Below are positions 33,803 to 43,374 of a DNA stretch of 43,391 nt, piece after piece (the first letter of the stretch is position 1; each line of letters opens with the position of its first letter). The position numbers and the translations under genes were made by a program. This DNA is from an uncultured Lutibacter sp. (GTDB taxonomy: Bacteria; Bacteroidota; Bacteroidia; Flavobacteriales; Flavobacteriaceae), in NCBI RefSeq assembly GCF_937891065.1, contig NZ_CALAEQ010000228.1:1-43391 (forward strand). The letters run 5' to 3'. The notes under the pieces were generated by a model. That model made no database searches, was not told the origin of the DNA, and saw only the letters and a program-made list of their open reading frames with translations.

Positions 33803-33810
33803 CAAAAGTA
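33803..33810 (-). promoter_or_regulatory. Predicted -7 box of topA
   Basis: Minus-strand TACTTTTG fits TAnnTTTG and lies 88 bp from the topA ATG. No TTG occurs at the expected -33 spacing. Confidence 0.45.
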
Positions 33811-33947
33811 TATAGATTTTTTTAAATGGGAAGTTTAAATAAATTTTAAACAAAAAAATATTACTCAAAAACATAGACTCCTATTGGCTTTTCAGCAATA
33901 AAATAAAAATAAAAAGAGCCCGAAAAACTGATTATTATTATAAAAAC

Positions 33948-35168
33948 TTAGTATAAATTAAAGGTGCTAAGCAATTTAATATCATTATTTTCATAAGAAT
34001 ATTGGTATAAAACACCTTCTCCAATCATTAATAAATGATTTTCAAGAGGAATTACATCAAAAGTATTAATGTCTTTAAAGTGGTTTAATAACACAATTTC
34101 ATTTACATCGGTTTTATCATATACTTTTAAACCTGCATCTCCATCACAAATAAATAACTTTTCATCTTTTACTCCCAATCCATAAGGTCCTACCATGGAA
34201 TACGAATTTTCTAATATCGGATTTTTAATATCTGAAATATCTACAATTTGCAAACTGCTATCAAAAGCACCACAAGAATTCCCTGACCTTAAAGTAATAT
34301 ACGCATAATTATCATCAACTACAACGGGGTCACAAGCCGTTCCATGACTAAATTCAGATACAAATTGGGGCGAACTTGGTTCTGTAATATCATAAATAAA
34401 CATACCAGACATGCTACCTAAAAACAAGTATTGGTTTTGATTAAAAATAGTTTCAATATCAAAACCTGCAGATACAGATTCCAACTGAGTTGGGTTATCT
34501 AAATTCCCAATATCAAAAATATGTATTGAATGGCTATCAACTGCATATAAATACGAGTTTACAATTTTAAAACGAGCCATTGAACCTCCTTGACCTGAAG
34601 TGACCACTGCTTCAGCAAAAGCAATATCATTATAAAGTATATTTGTATTTATTTCTCTTCTTTCACGTTTAATTACCCAATCTACAACTACATTATTTTG
34701 AGTGTTTAAAGCTTGCCAGTCTACTACAGTATTTTGAGGTATGCTGTAATAATATGGAAAAACATCATTTAAACGATTTACTAATTTTATATTATTAATA
34801 TCTGAAATATCAAAAACCAATAAATCAATAAAACTATCAGCATATAGGAAATTGTTTTTAACTGAAATATCTATATTTCCAAGTATCTGTAAAAATGAAA
34901 TTTTAACCGGATTTTCAGGATTTGTGTTGTTAATAATATGAATCCCTTTATTTTTATCATTTACAAAAATATACTTGTTGTAACTGTAAATTTTTCCAGA
35001 TTGTTCAATTACTCTTGGAGGTAAAATATCTACCGATTTTCTTAATTCATCAAAACTAATTGTTACTGGTGTTGCTAAATCATAGTATTCATACTTGTCA
35101 TCATTTGAACAAGAAATAAAAAAAATTGAAATTAAAATCGCCGAAAAAAATAAATTTTTAGTTTTCAT
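33948..35168 (-). CDS. LVIVD-repeat beta-propeller-like lipoprotein
   Basis: This 406-residue protein has a lipoprotein signal ending at Cys20 (ISIFFISC) followed by SNDD, typical of surface lipoproteins in this phylum. Repeated blades carry the LVIVD-type pattern: KGIHIINNTNPENPVKIS, DLLVFDISDINNIKLVN, SIHIFDIGNLDNPTQLES, GMFIYDITEPSSPQFV, SLQIVDISDIKNPILE, GLKVYDKTDVNEIVLL. These repeats probably form a beta-propeller. The biological role of the family is unknown. The gene is 232 bp upstream of topA on the same strand and divergent from miaB. The 33716-33947 gap contains the topA promoter box but no clear terminator. Confidence 0.85.
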   Translation of the reverse strand: MKTKNLFFSAILISIFFISCSNDDKYEYYDLATPVTISFDELRKSVDILPPRVIEQSGKIYSYNKYIFVNDKNKGIHIINNTNPENPVKISFLQILGNIDISVKNNFLYADSFIDLLVFDISDINNIKLVNRLNDVFPYYYSIPQNTVVDWQALNTQNNVVVDWVIKRERREINTNILYNDIAFAEAVVTSGQGGSMARFKIVNSYLYAVDSHSIHIFDIGNLDNPTQLESVSAGFDIETIFNQNQYLFLGSMSGMFIYDITEPSSPQFVSEFSHGTACDPVVVDDNYAYITLRSGNSCGAFDSSLQIVDISDIKNPILENSYSMVGPYGLGVKDEKLFICDGDAGLKVYDKTDVNEIVLLNHFKDINTFDVIPLENHLLMIGEGVLYQYSYENNDIKLLSTFNLY

Positions 35169-35273
35169 ATTAAAACAATTTAAATAGTATTTACTTAAAC
35201 AAAGTTAAGATATCTTAACTTATTTCAAATTTAAAATATTCTGCCAATATGTCATATATCTGAAAAAATGAAT

Positions 35274-35281
35274 TATATTTG
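35274..35281 (+). promoter_or_regulatory. Predicted -7 box of miaB
   Basis: TATATTTG fits TAnnTTTG and lies 19 bp before the ATG at 35300. It overlaps an in-frame TTG at 35279, arguing against that upstream start. No TTG was found at -33 spacing. Confidence 0.5.
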
Positions 35282-35299
35282 CACCTGAATAAAAGATAT

Positions 35300-36733
35300 A
35301 TGAGTCAAGAAAAAGTAATCGTAGAAAAAAACCAAGGTCAAGCGCTTTTGACCAATCAAATAGAAGGTAATAGCAAAAAACTATATATTGAAAGTTATGG
35401 TTGTGCTATGAATTTAAATGATAGTGAAATTGTAGCAGCAATACTATCTGAACAAGGATATAACACCACCCATTTAATTGAAGAAGCCGATTTAGTTTTG
35501 GTAAATACCTGCTCAATTAGAGAAAAAGCAGAACAAACTGTTCGTAAACGTTTAGAAAAATACAATGCCGTTAAAAAGATAAATCCTAGAATGAAAGTTG
35601 GGGTTTTAGGTTGTATGGCAGAACGTTTGAAAGAAAAATTTTTAGAAGAAGAAAAAATAGTTGATTTAGTTGTTGGGCCAGATGCTTACAGAGATTTACC
35701 AAACTTATTAGAAGAAGTAAATGCTGGACGAGATGCCGTTAATGTAATATTATCTAAAGAAGAAACCTATGGAGATGTTTCTCCTGTTCGATTAAATAGC
35801 AATGGAGTTTCAGCTTTTGTATCTATTACCAGAGGTTGCGATAATATGTGTACTTTTTGTGTAGTTCCTTTTACACGAGGGCGAGAACGTAGCAGAGAAC
35901 CAAAAAGTATTTTAGAAGAAGTTAAACAACTTAGCGAACAAAATTATAAGGAAATTACACTTTTAGGTCAAAATGTGGATAGTTACCTTTGGTATGGCGG
36001 CGGATTAAAAAAAGACTTTAAAAATGCTTCAGAAATTGCACAAACAACTGCTATTGGATTTGCTGAATTATTAGAAATGGTAGCTATTGCATTTCCAAAA
36101 ATAAGAATTCGATTTTCTACATCCAATCCTCAGGATATGAATTTAGATGTAATTTACACCATGGCAAAACACGATAACATTTGTAATTACGTTCATTTAC
36201 CAGTTCAATCTGGTAGTACTTCTGTACTAAAAAGAATGAATAGACAACATACGCGTGAAGAGTATATGGAATTAATTGATAACATTAAAAAAATAATTCC
36301 TGATTGCGCTTTATCACAAGATATGATGACTGGTTTTTGTGGTGAAACTGAAGAAGAACATCAAGAAACATTAAGTTTATTAGAATATGTGAAATACGAC
36401 TTTGGTTTTATGTTTGCCTATTCTGAACGACCTGGAACTCCTGCAGCTAAAAAAATGGAAGATGATATTCCACTTGACGTTAAGAAAAGACGTTTAGCTG
36501 AAATAATTTTAGTGCAACAAAAACACAGTTTATATCATTTAGAACAGTTTGTTGGAAAAACTGTTGAGATTTTAATTGAAGGTTCTTCAAAAAAATCTGA
36601 CGCACATTGGAAAGGTAGAAATTCACAAAATGCGGTTGCGGTTTTCCCAAAAGGAGATGAAAAAATTGGTGATTTTGTAAATGTTTATATTGAAGATTGT
36701 ACTTCAGCAACGCTTCTTGGAAAAAGAATTTAA
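35300..36733 (+). CDS. miaB: tRNA-2-methylthio-N6-(dimethylallyl)adenosine synthase MiaB
   Basis: This 477-residue radical SAM methylthiotransferase adds a methylthio group to i6A37 of tRNAs reading UNN codons. It has the N-terminal UPF0004 domain binding the second cluster (Cys35 in [12 protein letters not shown], then [11 protein letters not shown] and VLGCMAERL). The radical SAM motif is [10 protein letters not shown] (Cys180, Cys184, Cys187), followed by [16 protein letters not shown] domain is at the C-terminus (about 410-475). A frame from a TTG at 35279 would add seven residues, but the -7 box TATATTTG overlaps it, so the ATG at 35300 is preferred. It is followed after 4 bp by the sigma-54 activator gene. 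Confidence 0.97.
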   Translation: MSQEKVIVEKNQGQALLTNQIEGNSKKLYIESYGCAMNLNDSEIVAAILSEQGYNTTHLIEEADLVLVNTCSIREKAEQTVRKRLEKYNAVKKINPRMKVGVLGCMAERLKEKFLEEEKIVDLVVGPDAYRDLPNLLEEVNAGRDAVNVILSKEETYGDVSPVRLNSNGVSAFVSITRGCDNMCTFCVVPFTRGRERSREPKSILEEVKQLSEQNYKEITLLGQNVDSYLWYGGGLKKDFKNASEIAQTTAIGFAELLEMVAIAFPKIRIRFSTSNPQDMNLDVIYTMAKHDNICNYVHLPVQSGSTSVLKRMNRQHTREEYMELIDNIKKIIPDCALSQDMMTGFCGETEEEHQETLSLLEYVKYDFGFMFAYSERPGTPAAKKMEDDIPLDVKKRRLAEIILVQQKHSLYHLEQFVGKTVEILIEGSSKKSDAHWKGRNSQNAVAVFPKGDEKIGDFVNVYIEDCTSATLLGKRI

Positions 36734-36737
36734 AACT

Positions 36738-37973
36738 ATGGAATCATTACAAGCAATAAAACAACGTTTTGAAATTATTGGAAACGATATTCATTTAAAC
36801 CGAGCTTTAGAAAAAGCAATTAGAGTTGCACCAACTGATATTTCAGTATTAGTTACGGGTGAAAGTGGTGTAGGTAAAGAAAGTATTCCGAAAATAATTC
36901 ATAATTTATCACATCGTAAACACGCAAAATATATTGCTGTAAACTGTGGTGCAATTCCTGAAGGAACTATTGACAGTGAACTTTTCGGGCACGAAAAAGG
37001 CTCTTTTACAGGAGCAACTTCTGCACGTAAAGGATATTTTGAAGTAGCTGATGGTGGTACTATTTTTTTAGATGAAGTTGGTGAATTGCCATTAATTACA
37101 CAAGTTAGATTATTGCGTGTATTAGAAAATGGTGAATTTATTAAAGTTGGTTCTTCACAAGTAGAAAAAACAAATGTTCGTATTGTTGCTGCAACTAACT
37201 TAAATATGCACGATGCAATTGGAAAAGGAAAATTTAGAGAAGATTTATACTATCGTTTAAGCACTATTGAAATACATTTGCCTCCATTACGTGATCGTTT
37301 AGCTGATATTCATTTATTATTTAGAAAATTTGCAGCAGATTTTGCTCAAAAATATAAAATGCCAACTGTTAGACTTTCAGAAAGTGCTGTAAAAATGTTA
37401 GAAAATTATGGCTTTCCTGGAAATATTCGCCAGCTGCGTAACATAGCAGAACAAATTTCAGTAGTTGAAGAAAATAGAGAAATTTCTTCGCAAAAACTGC
37501 TTCAATATTTGCCAAGTAAAGGAACAAACCTACCATCAGTTATAGATCAAAAAAATTCAAGTGGTAATTTTGCAAACGAACGAGATATCATGTATAAAGT
37601 GTTGTTTGACATGCGAAATGACATTAACGATTTAAAAAAGTTAACGCTTGATTTAATGAAAAGTGGAGACAGCCATAAAGTTCAAGAAGAAAACAAAAAT
37701 CTTATTAAAAAAATATACAAAGAAGATTCTTCAGAAATAGAAAATGAAAACAATGTTGAAGTTGTTCGTATTAATGAAAAATTTAATTTTGATGACGATT
37801 TTGAATTCACTGAAACTATTGATGATGATGAAAGTTTATCAATTCAAAGTAAAGAAATTGAATTAATAAAAAAATCATTAGAAAAAAACCAAGGAAAACG
37901 AAAATTGGCAGCAAAAGAATTAGGTATTTCTGAAAGAACATTATATCGTAAAATAAAACAATACGATTTATAG
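36738..37973 (+). CDS. Sigma-54-dependent transcriptional activator without N-terminal sensor domain
   Basis: This 411-residue bacterial enhancer-binding protein begins almost directly with its AAA+ domain. Walker A is GESGVGKE at 41-48, the sigma-54 contact loop is GSFTGA at 88-93 (usual GAFTGA, Ala to Ser), and Walker B is GGTIFLDE at about 106-113. The Arg-finger/sensor region includes FREDLYYRLSTIEIHLPPLRDR. A linker of about 120 residues with acidic stretches (DDDFEFTETIDDDES) leads to a Fis-type helix-turn-helix (GKRKLAAKELGISERTLYRKIKQ). There is no receiver, PAS or GAF domain. An in-frame ATG at 36681 lies inside miaB and would add 19 residues of miaB-overlapping sequence. The ATG 4 bp after the miaB stop is preferred. 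It heads the run lptE, TPR protein, secG. Confidence 0.95.
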   Translation: MESLQAIKQRFEIIGNDIHLNRALEKAIRVAPTDISVLVTGESGVGKESIPKIIHNLSHRKHAKYIAVNCGAIPEGTIDSELFGHEKGSFTGATSARKGYFEVADGGTIFLDEVGELPLITQVRLLRVLENGEFIKVGSSQVEKTNVRIVAATNLNMHDAIGKGKFREDLYYRLSTIEIHLPPLRDRLADIHLLFRKFAADFAQKYKMPTVRLSESAVKMLENYGFPGNIRQLRNIAEQISVVEENREISSQKLLQYLPSKGTNLPSVIDQKNSSGNFANERDIMYKVLFDMRNDINDLKKLTLDLMKSGDSHKVQEENKNLIKKIYKEDSSEIENENNVEVVRINEKFNFDDDFEFTETIDDDESLSIQSKEIELIKKSLEKNQGKRKLAAKELGISERTLYRKIKQYDL

Positions 37974-38034
37974 TTTAAATAATTAACTTTGAATTTATTT
38001 TTTAAATTCATCAAAACAGGTTTAAAACATTTTA

Positions 38035-38541
38035 ATGAAAAAATTTAAATACACCCTTTTATTTTTATTGATTGTTTCTGCTCAAAGTTGTGGGATATAT
38101 TCATTCACAGGAACTAATTTACATCCCGATGTGAAATCAGTGCAAATAGATTATTTTCCAAACAACGCTATTTTAGTTGAACCTTCTTTAAGTCAGGAAT
38201 TTACAATTCGTTTTCAAGATTTATTCACAACACAAACCAATTTAACTCTAGTAAAATCAGGTGGAGATTTACAATTTGAAGGTGAAATAACTGGATACAA
38301 AATTAACCCAATGACTGCAACTGCAGCACAAACTGCAGCACAAAACCGCCTTACAATTACAGTAAATGTTCGCTTTTATAATAATAAGTTAGAAGAAGAT
38401 AATTTTGAAAGAACGTTTTCTCACTATTATGATTATGATGCTAATGCACAATTAGTAGGTGGAATATTAGATGATGCTTTTAATGAAATTTTGGAACGCG
38501 TAACACAAGATATTTTTAATGCTTCAGTAGCAAAGTGGTAA
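38035..38541 (+). CDS. lptE: LPS-assembly lipoprotein LptE
   Basis: This 168-residue protein has a lipoprotein signal ending at Cys19 (LLIVSAQSC), then GIYSFTGTNLHPDVKSVQIDYF, the Bacteroidota LptE start. LFTTQTNLTLVKSGGDLQFEGEITGY follows. LptE plugs the LptD barrel and helps insert lipopolysaccharide into the outer leaflet. It follows the sigma-54 activator by 61 bp and precedes a TPR gene by 4 bp, so it is probably part of one transcription unit up to secG. LptD itself is not in the window. Confidence 0.93.
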   Translation: MKKFKYTLLFLLIVSAQSCGIYSFTGTNLHPDVKSVQIDYFPNNAILVEPSLSQEFTIRFQDLFTTQTNLTLVKSGGDLQFEGEITGYKINPMTATAAQTAAQNRLTITVNVRFYNNKLEEDNFERTFSHYYDYDANAQLVGGILDDAFNEILERVTQDIFNASVAKW

Positions 38542-38545
38542 CTTT

Positions 38546-39343
38546 ATGAATAGTTCACAATACATAAACATATTACAAAACCCTGAATCTATAAATACGT
38601 TAAGAACGCAGAAATTAGAAGAAATTGTTAGTGAATTTCCTTATTTTCAATCTGCTAGAGCATTATTATTAAAAGGACTTAACAAAACTAATAGTTATAA
38701 ATATAACCCAACATTAAAAAAAACTGCTGCTTATACTATAGATAGAAGCGTACTTTTTAACTTTATTACATCCCCAATATTTATTAATAAAACAACTACA
38801 AATGTTGAAGTATTAGAAGATATTGAAATTGTTGAAGCCGAAACTATTAAAGTATTACATGAAAAAATAACAGCTATTGTTTCTTCTAAAAATGAAAAAA
38901 CAAAACTTACAATTGTTCCAAAAGAAGAAATTGAAGAAAATGCACAAAATGCAACTGAAGTTCTAGAAATTGGCAAACCACTCTCATTTAGTAGTGCTGA
39001 ACCTCATTCATTTAATGAATGGATGCAATTAATTAGTCAAAAACCAATTATTAGAGAAGAGAAAAAAAACGATAAATTTAGTGTTATAGACAAATTTATT
39101 GAGTCAAACCCAAAAATTAAGCCTGTAGATAAAAACGCTGTAAATTTTGATGTTTCCATTGAAAGTTCTAAAGAAAATGACAATTTAATGACTGAAACTT
39201 TAGCTAAAGTTTACTTAGAACAAAAGAAGTATGGAAATGCAATTAAAGCATATCGCATTTTATGTTTGAAATATCCAGAAAAAAGTAGTTTCTTTGCAGA
39301 CCGAATTAAAGCAATAAAAATTTTACAAAGAAACAAGTCATGA
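38546..39343 (+). CDS. TPR-containing protein conserved between lptE and secG
   Basis: This 265-residue protein has no signal peptide. The N-terminus is SSQYINILQNPESINTLRTQ...FPYFQSARALLLKGL. A variable, acidic, low-complexity middle region follows (about 85-210). The C-terminal TPR hairpin is TETLAKVYLEQKKYGNAIKAYRILCLKYPEKSSFFADRI (about 218-256). It is likely a cytoplasmic or membrane-peripheral adaptor. The function is unknown. Its stop overlaps the secG start (ATGA, 39340-39343) and it begins 4 bp after lptE, so tight co-expression with an LPS-assembly and a preprotein-export gene is indicated. Confidence 0.8.
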   Translation: MNSSQYINILQNPESINTLRTQKLEEIVSEFPYFQSARALLLKGLNKTNSYKYNPTLKKTAAYTIDRSVLFNFITSPIFINKTTTNVEVLEDIEIVEAETIKVLHEKITAIVSSKNEKTKLTIVPKEEIEENAQNATEVLEIGKPLSFSSAEPHSFNEWMQLISQKPIIREEKKNDKFSVIDKFIESNPKIKPVDKNAVNFDVSIESSKENDNLMTETLAKVYLEQKKYGNAIKAYRILCLKYPEKSSFFADRIKAIKILQRNKS

Positions 39344-39684
39344 CGTATACATTATTTTTAGTTCTAATTATGATCGTAGCATTCTTGCTAATTCTAATTA
39401 TTATGGTACAAAACCCTAAAGGTGGAGGATTATCTTCTTCTTTTGGTGGTGGTGGAACACAAGCATTAGGTGGAGTTCAAAATACAACTAACTTTTTAGA
39501 CAAAAGCACTTGGACATTATCAATAATATTACTTGCGCTCATTTTATTATCAAATTTTGTAGCACCAAAAGTAAATGTAATTGATACAAGTTCAGAAATT
39601 GAAAACACTATTGAAAATCGTGAAGTTCAAGATGTACCAGAACTACCTGCTGCAACAACAACTTTAAAAGATTCCGCTCAATAA
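39340..39684 (+). CDS. secG: Preprotein translocase subunit SecG
   Basis: This 114-residue protein has two membrane helices (about 3-22 and 52-72) separated by the conserved loop MVQNPKGGGLSSSFGGGGTQALGG, the SecG signature. SecG associates with SecYE and helps SecA-driven export. The acidic C-terminal tail (about 75-114) is longer than in E. coli but usual for this phylum. The start overlaps the TPR gene's stop by 4 bp. A hairpin terminator lies 22 bp after the stop and separates it from groES. Confidence 0.95.
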   Translation: MTYTLFLVLIMIVAFLLILIIMVQNPKGGGLSSSFGGGGTQALGGVQNTTNFLDKSTWTLSIILLALILLSNFVAPKVNVIDTSSEIENTIENREVQDVPELPAATTTLKDSAQ

Positions 39685-39705
39685 TATTTAAAAAATATAG
39701 AAAAT

Positions 39706-39740
39706 AAAAATGCCAATGTGGATGACACGTTGGCATTTTT
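39706..39740. terminator. Terminator after secG
   Basis: AAAAATGCCAATGTG (39706-39720) pairs with CACGTTGGCATTTTT (39726-39740) around GATGA, with one T-G pair, and ends in a T-run. Confidence 0.85.
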
Positions 39741-39771
39741 ATTTCCTATATTTTTAGTTAAAAAGTACATT

Positions 39772-39809
39772 TGTCAGTTTTACTAAACTGGCACACTTTT
39801 AGACAGTTT
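39772..39809 (+). promoter_or_regulatory. Palindrome and TGGCAC element upstream of groESL
   Basis: TGTCAGTTT-TACT-AAACTGGCA (39772-39793) is an inverted repeat with one mismatch. A further CAGTTT occurs at 39804-39809. The sequence also contains TGGCAC (39789-39794), which resembles the -24 element of sigma-54 promoters, though the expected -12 TTGC is not clear (TAGAC at 39800). No CIRCE element is present. It is probably the stress-responsive control site of groESL; the mechanism is unknown. Confidence 0.5.
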
Positions 39810-39845
39810 AATTCATAGAATTCATAAATTTCAAACAAATTACAA

Positions 39846-41778
<1,933 letters not shown>

Positions 41779-41799
41779 AAAAGTTATTCAATATATTAT

Positions 41800-41834
41800 A
41801 AAAAAATCCGATGCTAAAAACATCGGATTTTTTT
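41800..41834. terminator. Bidirectional terminator between groEL and the metal-binding lipoprotein gene
   Basis: Seven A plus TCCGATG (41800-41813) pair with CATCGGA plus seven T (41821-41834) around CTAAAAA. It serves the convergent genes on either side. Confidence 0.88.
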
Positions 41835-41872
41835 GTTTACTGAAATTTTAAATTATCACTTTAAATTATACT

Positions 41873-42280
41873 CTAAGCTTTACATGAACATTTTCCTGGT
41901 GCACACATTTCACTATCTTTAGTCATTGAAGCCATTTCTGATTGGCACTCACATACATCGCCTTCACAAGTGCATTCGCCAGCTTCTTTACACTTACAAT
42001 TGTCAGCATGTATCATTTCTTTTGCATCAACTGATTTTACTTTTAAATCCATTTTACAAACTGGGCAAGAACCCACTTCATCATATGTTTTTCCTTTTTC
42101 GCAATCCATTGGACATTGGTAAACATCCGCTGTAGACATTTCTTCTGAACCATGGTCATGACCTTCATGACTTTCAATTTTAACATCTTCTTTAACTTCT
42201 TCTTTTTTAGTTTCTTTACACGCAGTAAAAAGTACAACAAACGAGAAAATTGCTGTAAGTACAAAAATTGTTTTTTTCAT
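41873..42280 (-). CDS. Heavy-metal-binding-domain lipoprotein with Cys-rich metallothionein-like tail
   Basis: This 135-residue protein has a lipoprotein signal ending at Cys21 (VVLFTAC). A Lys/Glu linker and a His-rich patch follow (ESHEGHDHGSEE, about 36-47), then the heavy-metal-binding domain YQCPMDCEKGKTYDEVGSCPVCKMDL (about 54-79), as seen in CusB-type and copper-transport-associated proteins. The last 45 residues hold nine cysteines in CKC, CTC, CEC and CSC pairs plus MC, resembling a metallothionein. It probably binds Cu, Zn or Ag in the envelope. No metal exporter adjoins it. It is a single-gene unit convergent with groEL. Confidence 0.85.
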   Translation of the reverse strand: MKKTIFVLTAIFSFVVLFTACKETKKEEVKEDVKIESHEGHDHGSEEMSTADVYQCPMDCEKGKTYDEVGSCPVCKMDLKVKSVDAKEMIHADNCKCKEAGECTCEGDVCECQSEMASMTKDSEMCAPGKCSCKA

Positions 42281-42365
42281 TATTTTAATTTTTAAATATT
42301 ATACATTTTATATAGTCTACTAAAGTAATAAAAAATGACAACTCTTTTTAAACTTTTTTCAGGTC

Positions 42366-42800
42366 TTAGTTTTCTTGCTTCAATTTTTGATAATAAAAAG
42401 CTGGTAATAAAACCAGTAAAAAAATTGGGTGAATTAAAAATCTCCTAACATAAAAAATAAGTTTATAATCGTTACTTAAATTAAATTTCAAAAGTATAAA
42501 TAGTATAACGCTTAATGCTACAAATGCAATTGTGTAAAATTTAAAAGAAAATTTTAGAATTTTAAAATTATCAAAAACTACATACAAAATAGCTAAAGAA
42601 ATTATTGTATTCATAAAATACCTATAAAATAAATTTAGAAAAAAAAAATTCAAATTTATTTCAGGAATTGAATTATGAAGGTAATCGGCTTTAAAATATT
42701 CAATTAAAGGGTCATAAAAATATGGTTGAACAAAAACTCTAACAGCAACTAACATTAAAACCAAAAATACTATTAGAAATATTTGAAGTTGTTTTTTCAT
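42366..42800 (-). CDS. Exosortase F system-associated membrane protein
   Basis: This 144-residue membrane protein has about four helices (MKKQLQIFLIVFLVLMLVAV, YFMNTIISLAILYVVF, FYTIAFVALSVILFILL, LIHPIFLLVLLPAFYY) and the conserved RVFVQPYFYDPLIEYFK segment of the family found next to xrtF in Flavobacteriia. Its function is unknown, but constant pairing suggests a partner of the exosortase. A longer frame begins at 42839 inside xrtF; the ATG at 42800 gives the usual ATGA overlap with the xrtF stop and is preferred. The last part (LLPAFYYQKLKQEN) is cytoplasmic or exposed. Confidence 0.88.
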   Translation of the reverse strand: MKKQLQIFLIVFLVLMLVAVRVFVQPYFYDPLIEYFKADYLHNSIPEINLNFFFLNLFYRYFMNTIISLAILYVVFDNFKILKFSFKFYTIAFVALSVILFILLKFNLSNDYKLIFYVRRFLIHPIFLLVLLPAFYYQKLKQEN

Positions 42801-43333
42801 TTTTTTAGCGTTGAAAATTTTCTTATCCACAAAAACCAAAGCAAAAAAGTAGTTCCATAAATTATTAATGGGAATAAAATATCATGCAACACATATTGAT
42901 ATTGAGGGAATTTGTATAATGCAATTGAAATTATAACAATTCTAAAAACATTGGTTACATACAAAAGTAAACTTCCAAATACTATAAATAAAAATGTTGT
43001 TTCTAAATCACTTGAAAAAGCCACAATAAAAGAAATAAATAATATAATAATACTAATGGAATTACACCCTTCAATAATACGAGCAATGAATATATTATCT
43101 ATAAATAATTTAACAGATACTTCTTCAGTATGTTGTTCAATTTTAGCATTATACCCAAAAAAATTTAACGCAATTTCAGTTTGTTTTGCAACAATTTTGG
43201 TAATTGGAGCACAAGAAAACACTTCACTATTTTTTTGTGTTTTATTCAAATAAGCTGAATAGATTAGAAACAACAATATATAGGTTCCGAAAAATTTAAT
43301 CAAAAATAATATGACCGTTTTATTGCTTTGCAC
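42797..43333 (-). CDS. xrtF: Exosortase family protein XrtF
   Basis: This 178-residue polytopic protein has the exosortase triad: Cys90 in RIIEGCNSISI, Arg131 in TNVFRIVIIS and His150 in VLHDILFPLIIYG. Exosortases are membrane transpeptidase-like enzymes that process C-terminal sorting signals of exported proteins, often with exopolysaccharide. XrtF is the short flavobacterial form. Translation starts at GTG (43333); no ATG is available and a TAA closes the frame five codons upstream. It is coupled to the downstream partner gene (ATGA). No protein with an obvious cognate sorting tail is encoded in this window. A TAAATTTG -7 box (43365-43372, minus) lies upstream. Confidence 0.93.
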   Translation of the reverse strand: MQSNKTVILFLIKFFGTYILLFLIYSAYLNKTQKNSEVFSCAPITKIVAKQTEIALNFFGYNAKIEQHTEEVSVKLFIDNIFIARIIEGCNSISIIILFISFIVAFSSDLETTFLFIVFGSLLLYVTNVFRIVIISIALYKFPQYQYVLHDILFPLIIYGTTFLLWFLWIRKFSTLKK

Positions 43334-43354
43334 AAAAAAAGAATTTTAATTTTG
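43323..43354 (+). promoter_or_regulatory. Divergent plus-strand promoter at the right edge
   Basis: TTG (43323-43325) is followed after 21 bp by TAATTTTG (43347-43354), a full match to TTG-N-TAnnTTTG. It points to an ATG at 43375. It overlaps the 5' end of xrtF. Confidence 0.55.
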
Positions 43355-43364
43355 CATAAAACTA

Positions 43365-43372
43365 CAAATTTA
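43365..43372 (-). promoter_or_regulatory. Predicted -7 box of xrtF
   Basis: Minus-strand TAAATTTG fits TAnnTTTG and lies 31 bp from the GTG start. The -33 region falls outside the window. Confidence 0.4.
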
Positions 43373-43374
43373 TA

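Noticed and set aside
36681-36737. Upstream ATG for the sigma-54 activator
   Set aside because: It would overlap miaB by 53 bp and add residues that merely reflect the miaB 3' end in another frame; the ATG at 36738 follows the miaB stop by 4 bp.
39789-39804. Complete sigma-54 promoter for groESL
   Set aside because: TGGCAC fits the -24 element, but TAGAC does not fit the -12 TTGCA at the right spacing, so only a candidate element is reported.
39741-39845. CIRCE/HrcA site before groES
   Set aside because: No TTAGCACTC-N9-GAGTGCTAA or close match occurs; the palindrome there is different.
42801-42839. Longer start for the xrtF-associated gene
   Set aside because: It lies inside xrtF and adds a non-family N-terminus; ATG 42800 gives the usual ATGA overlap and a membrane-helix start.
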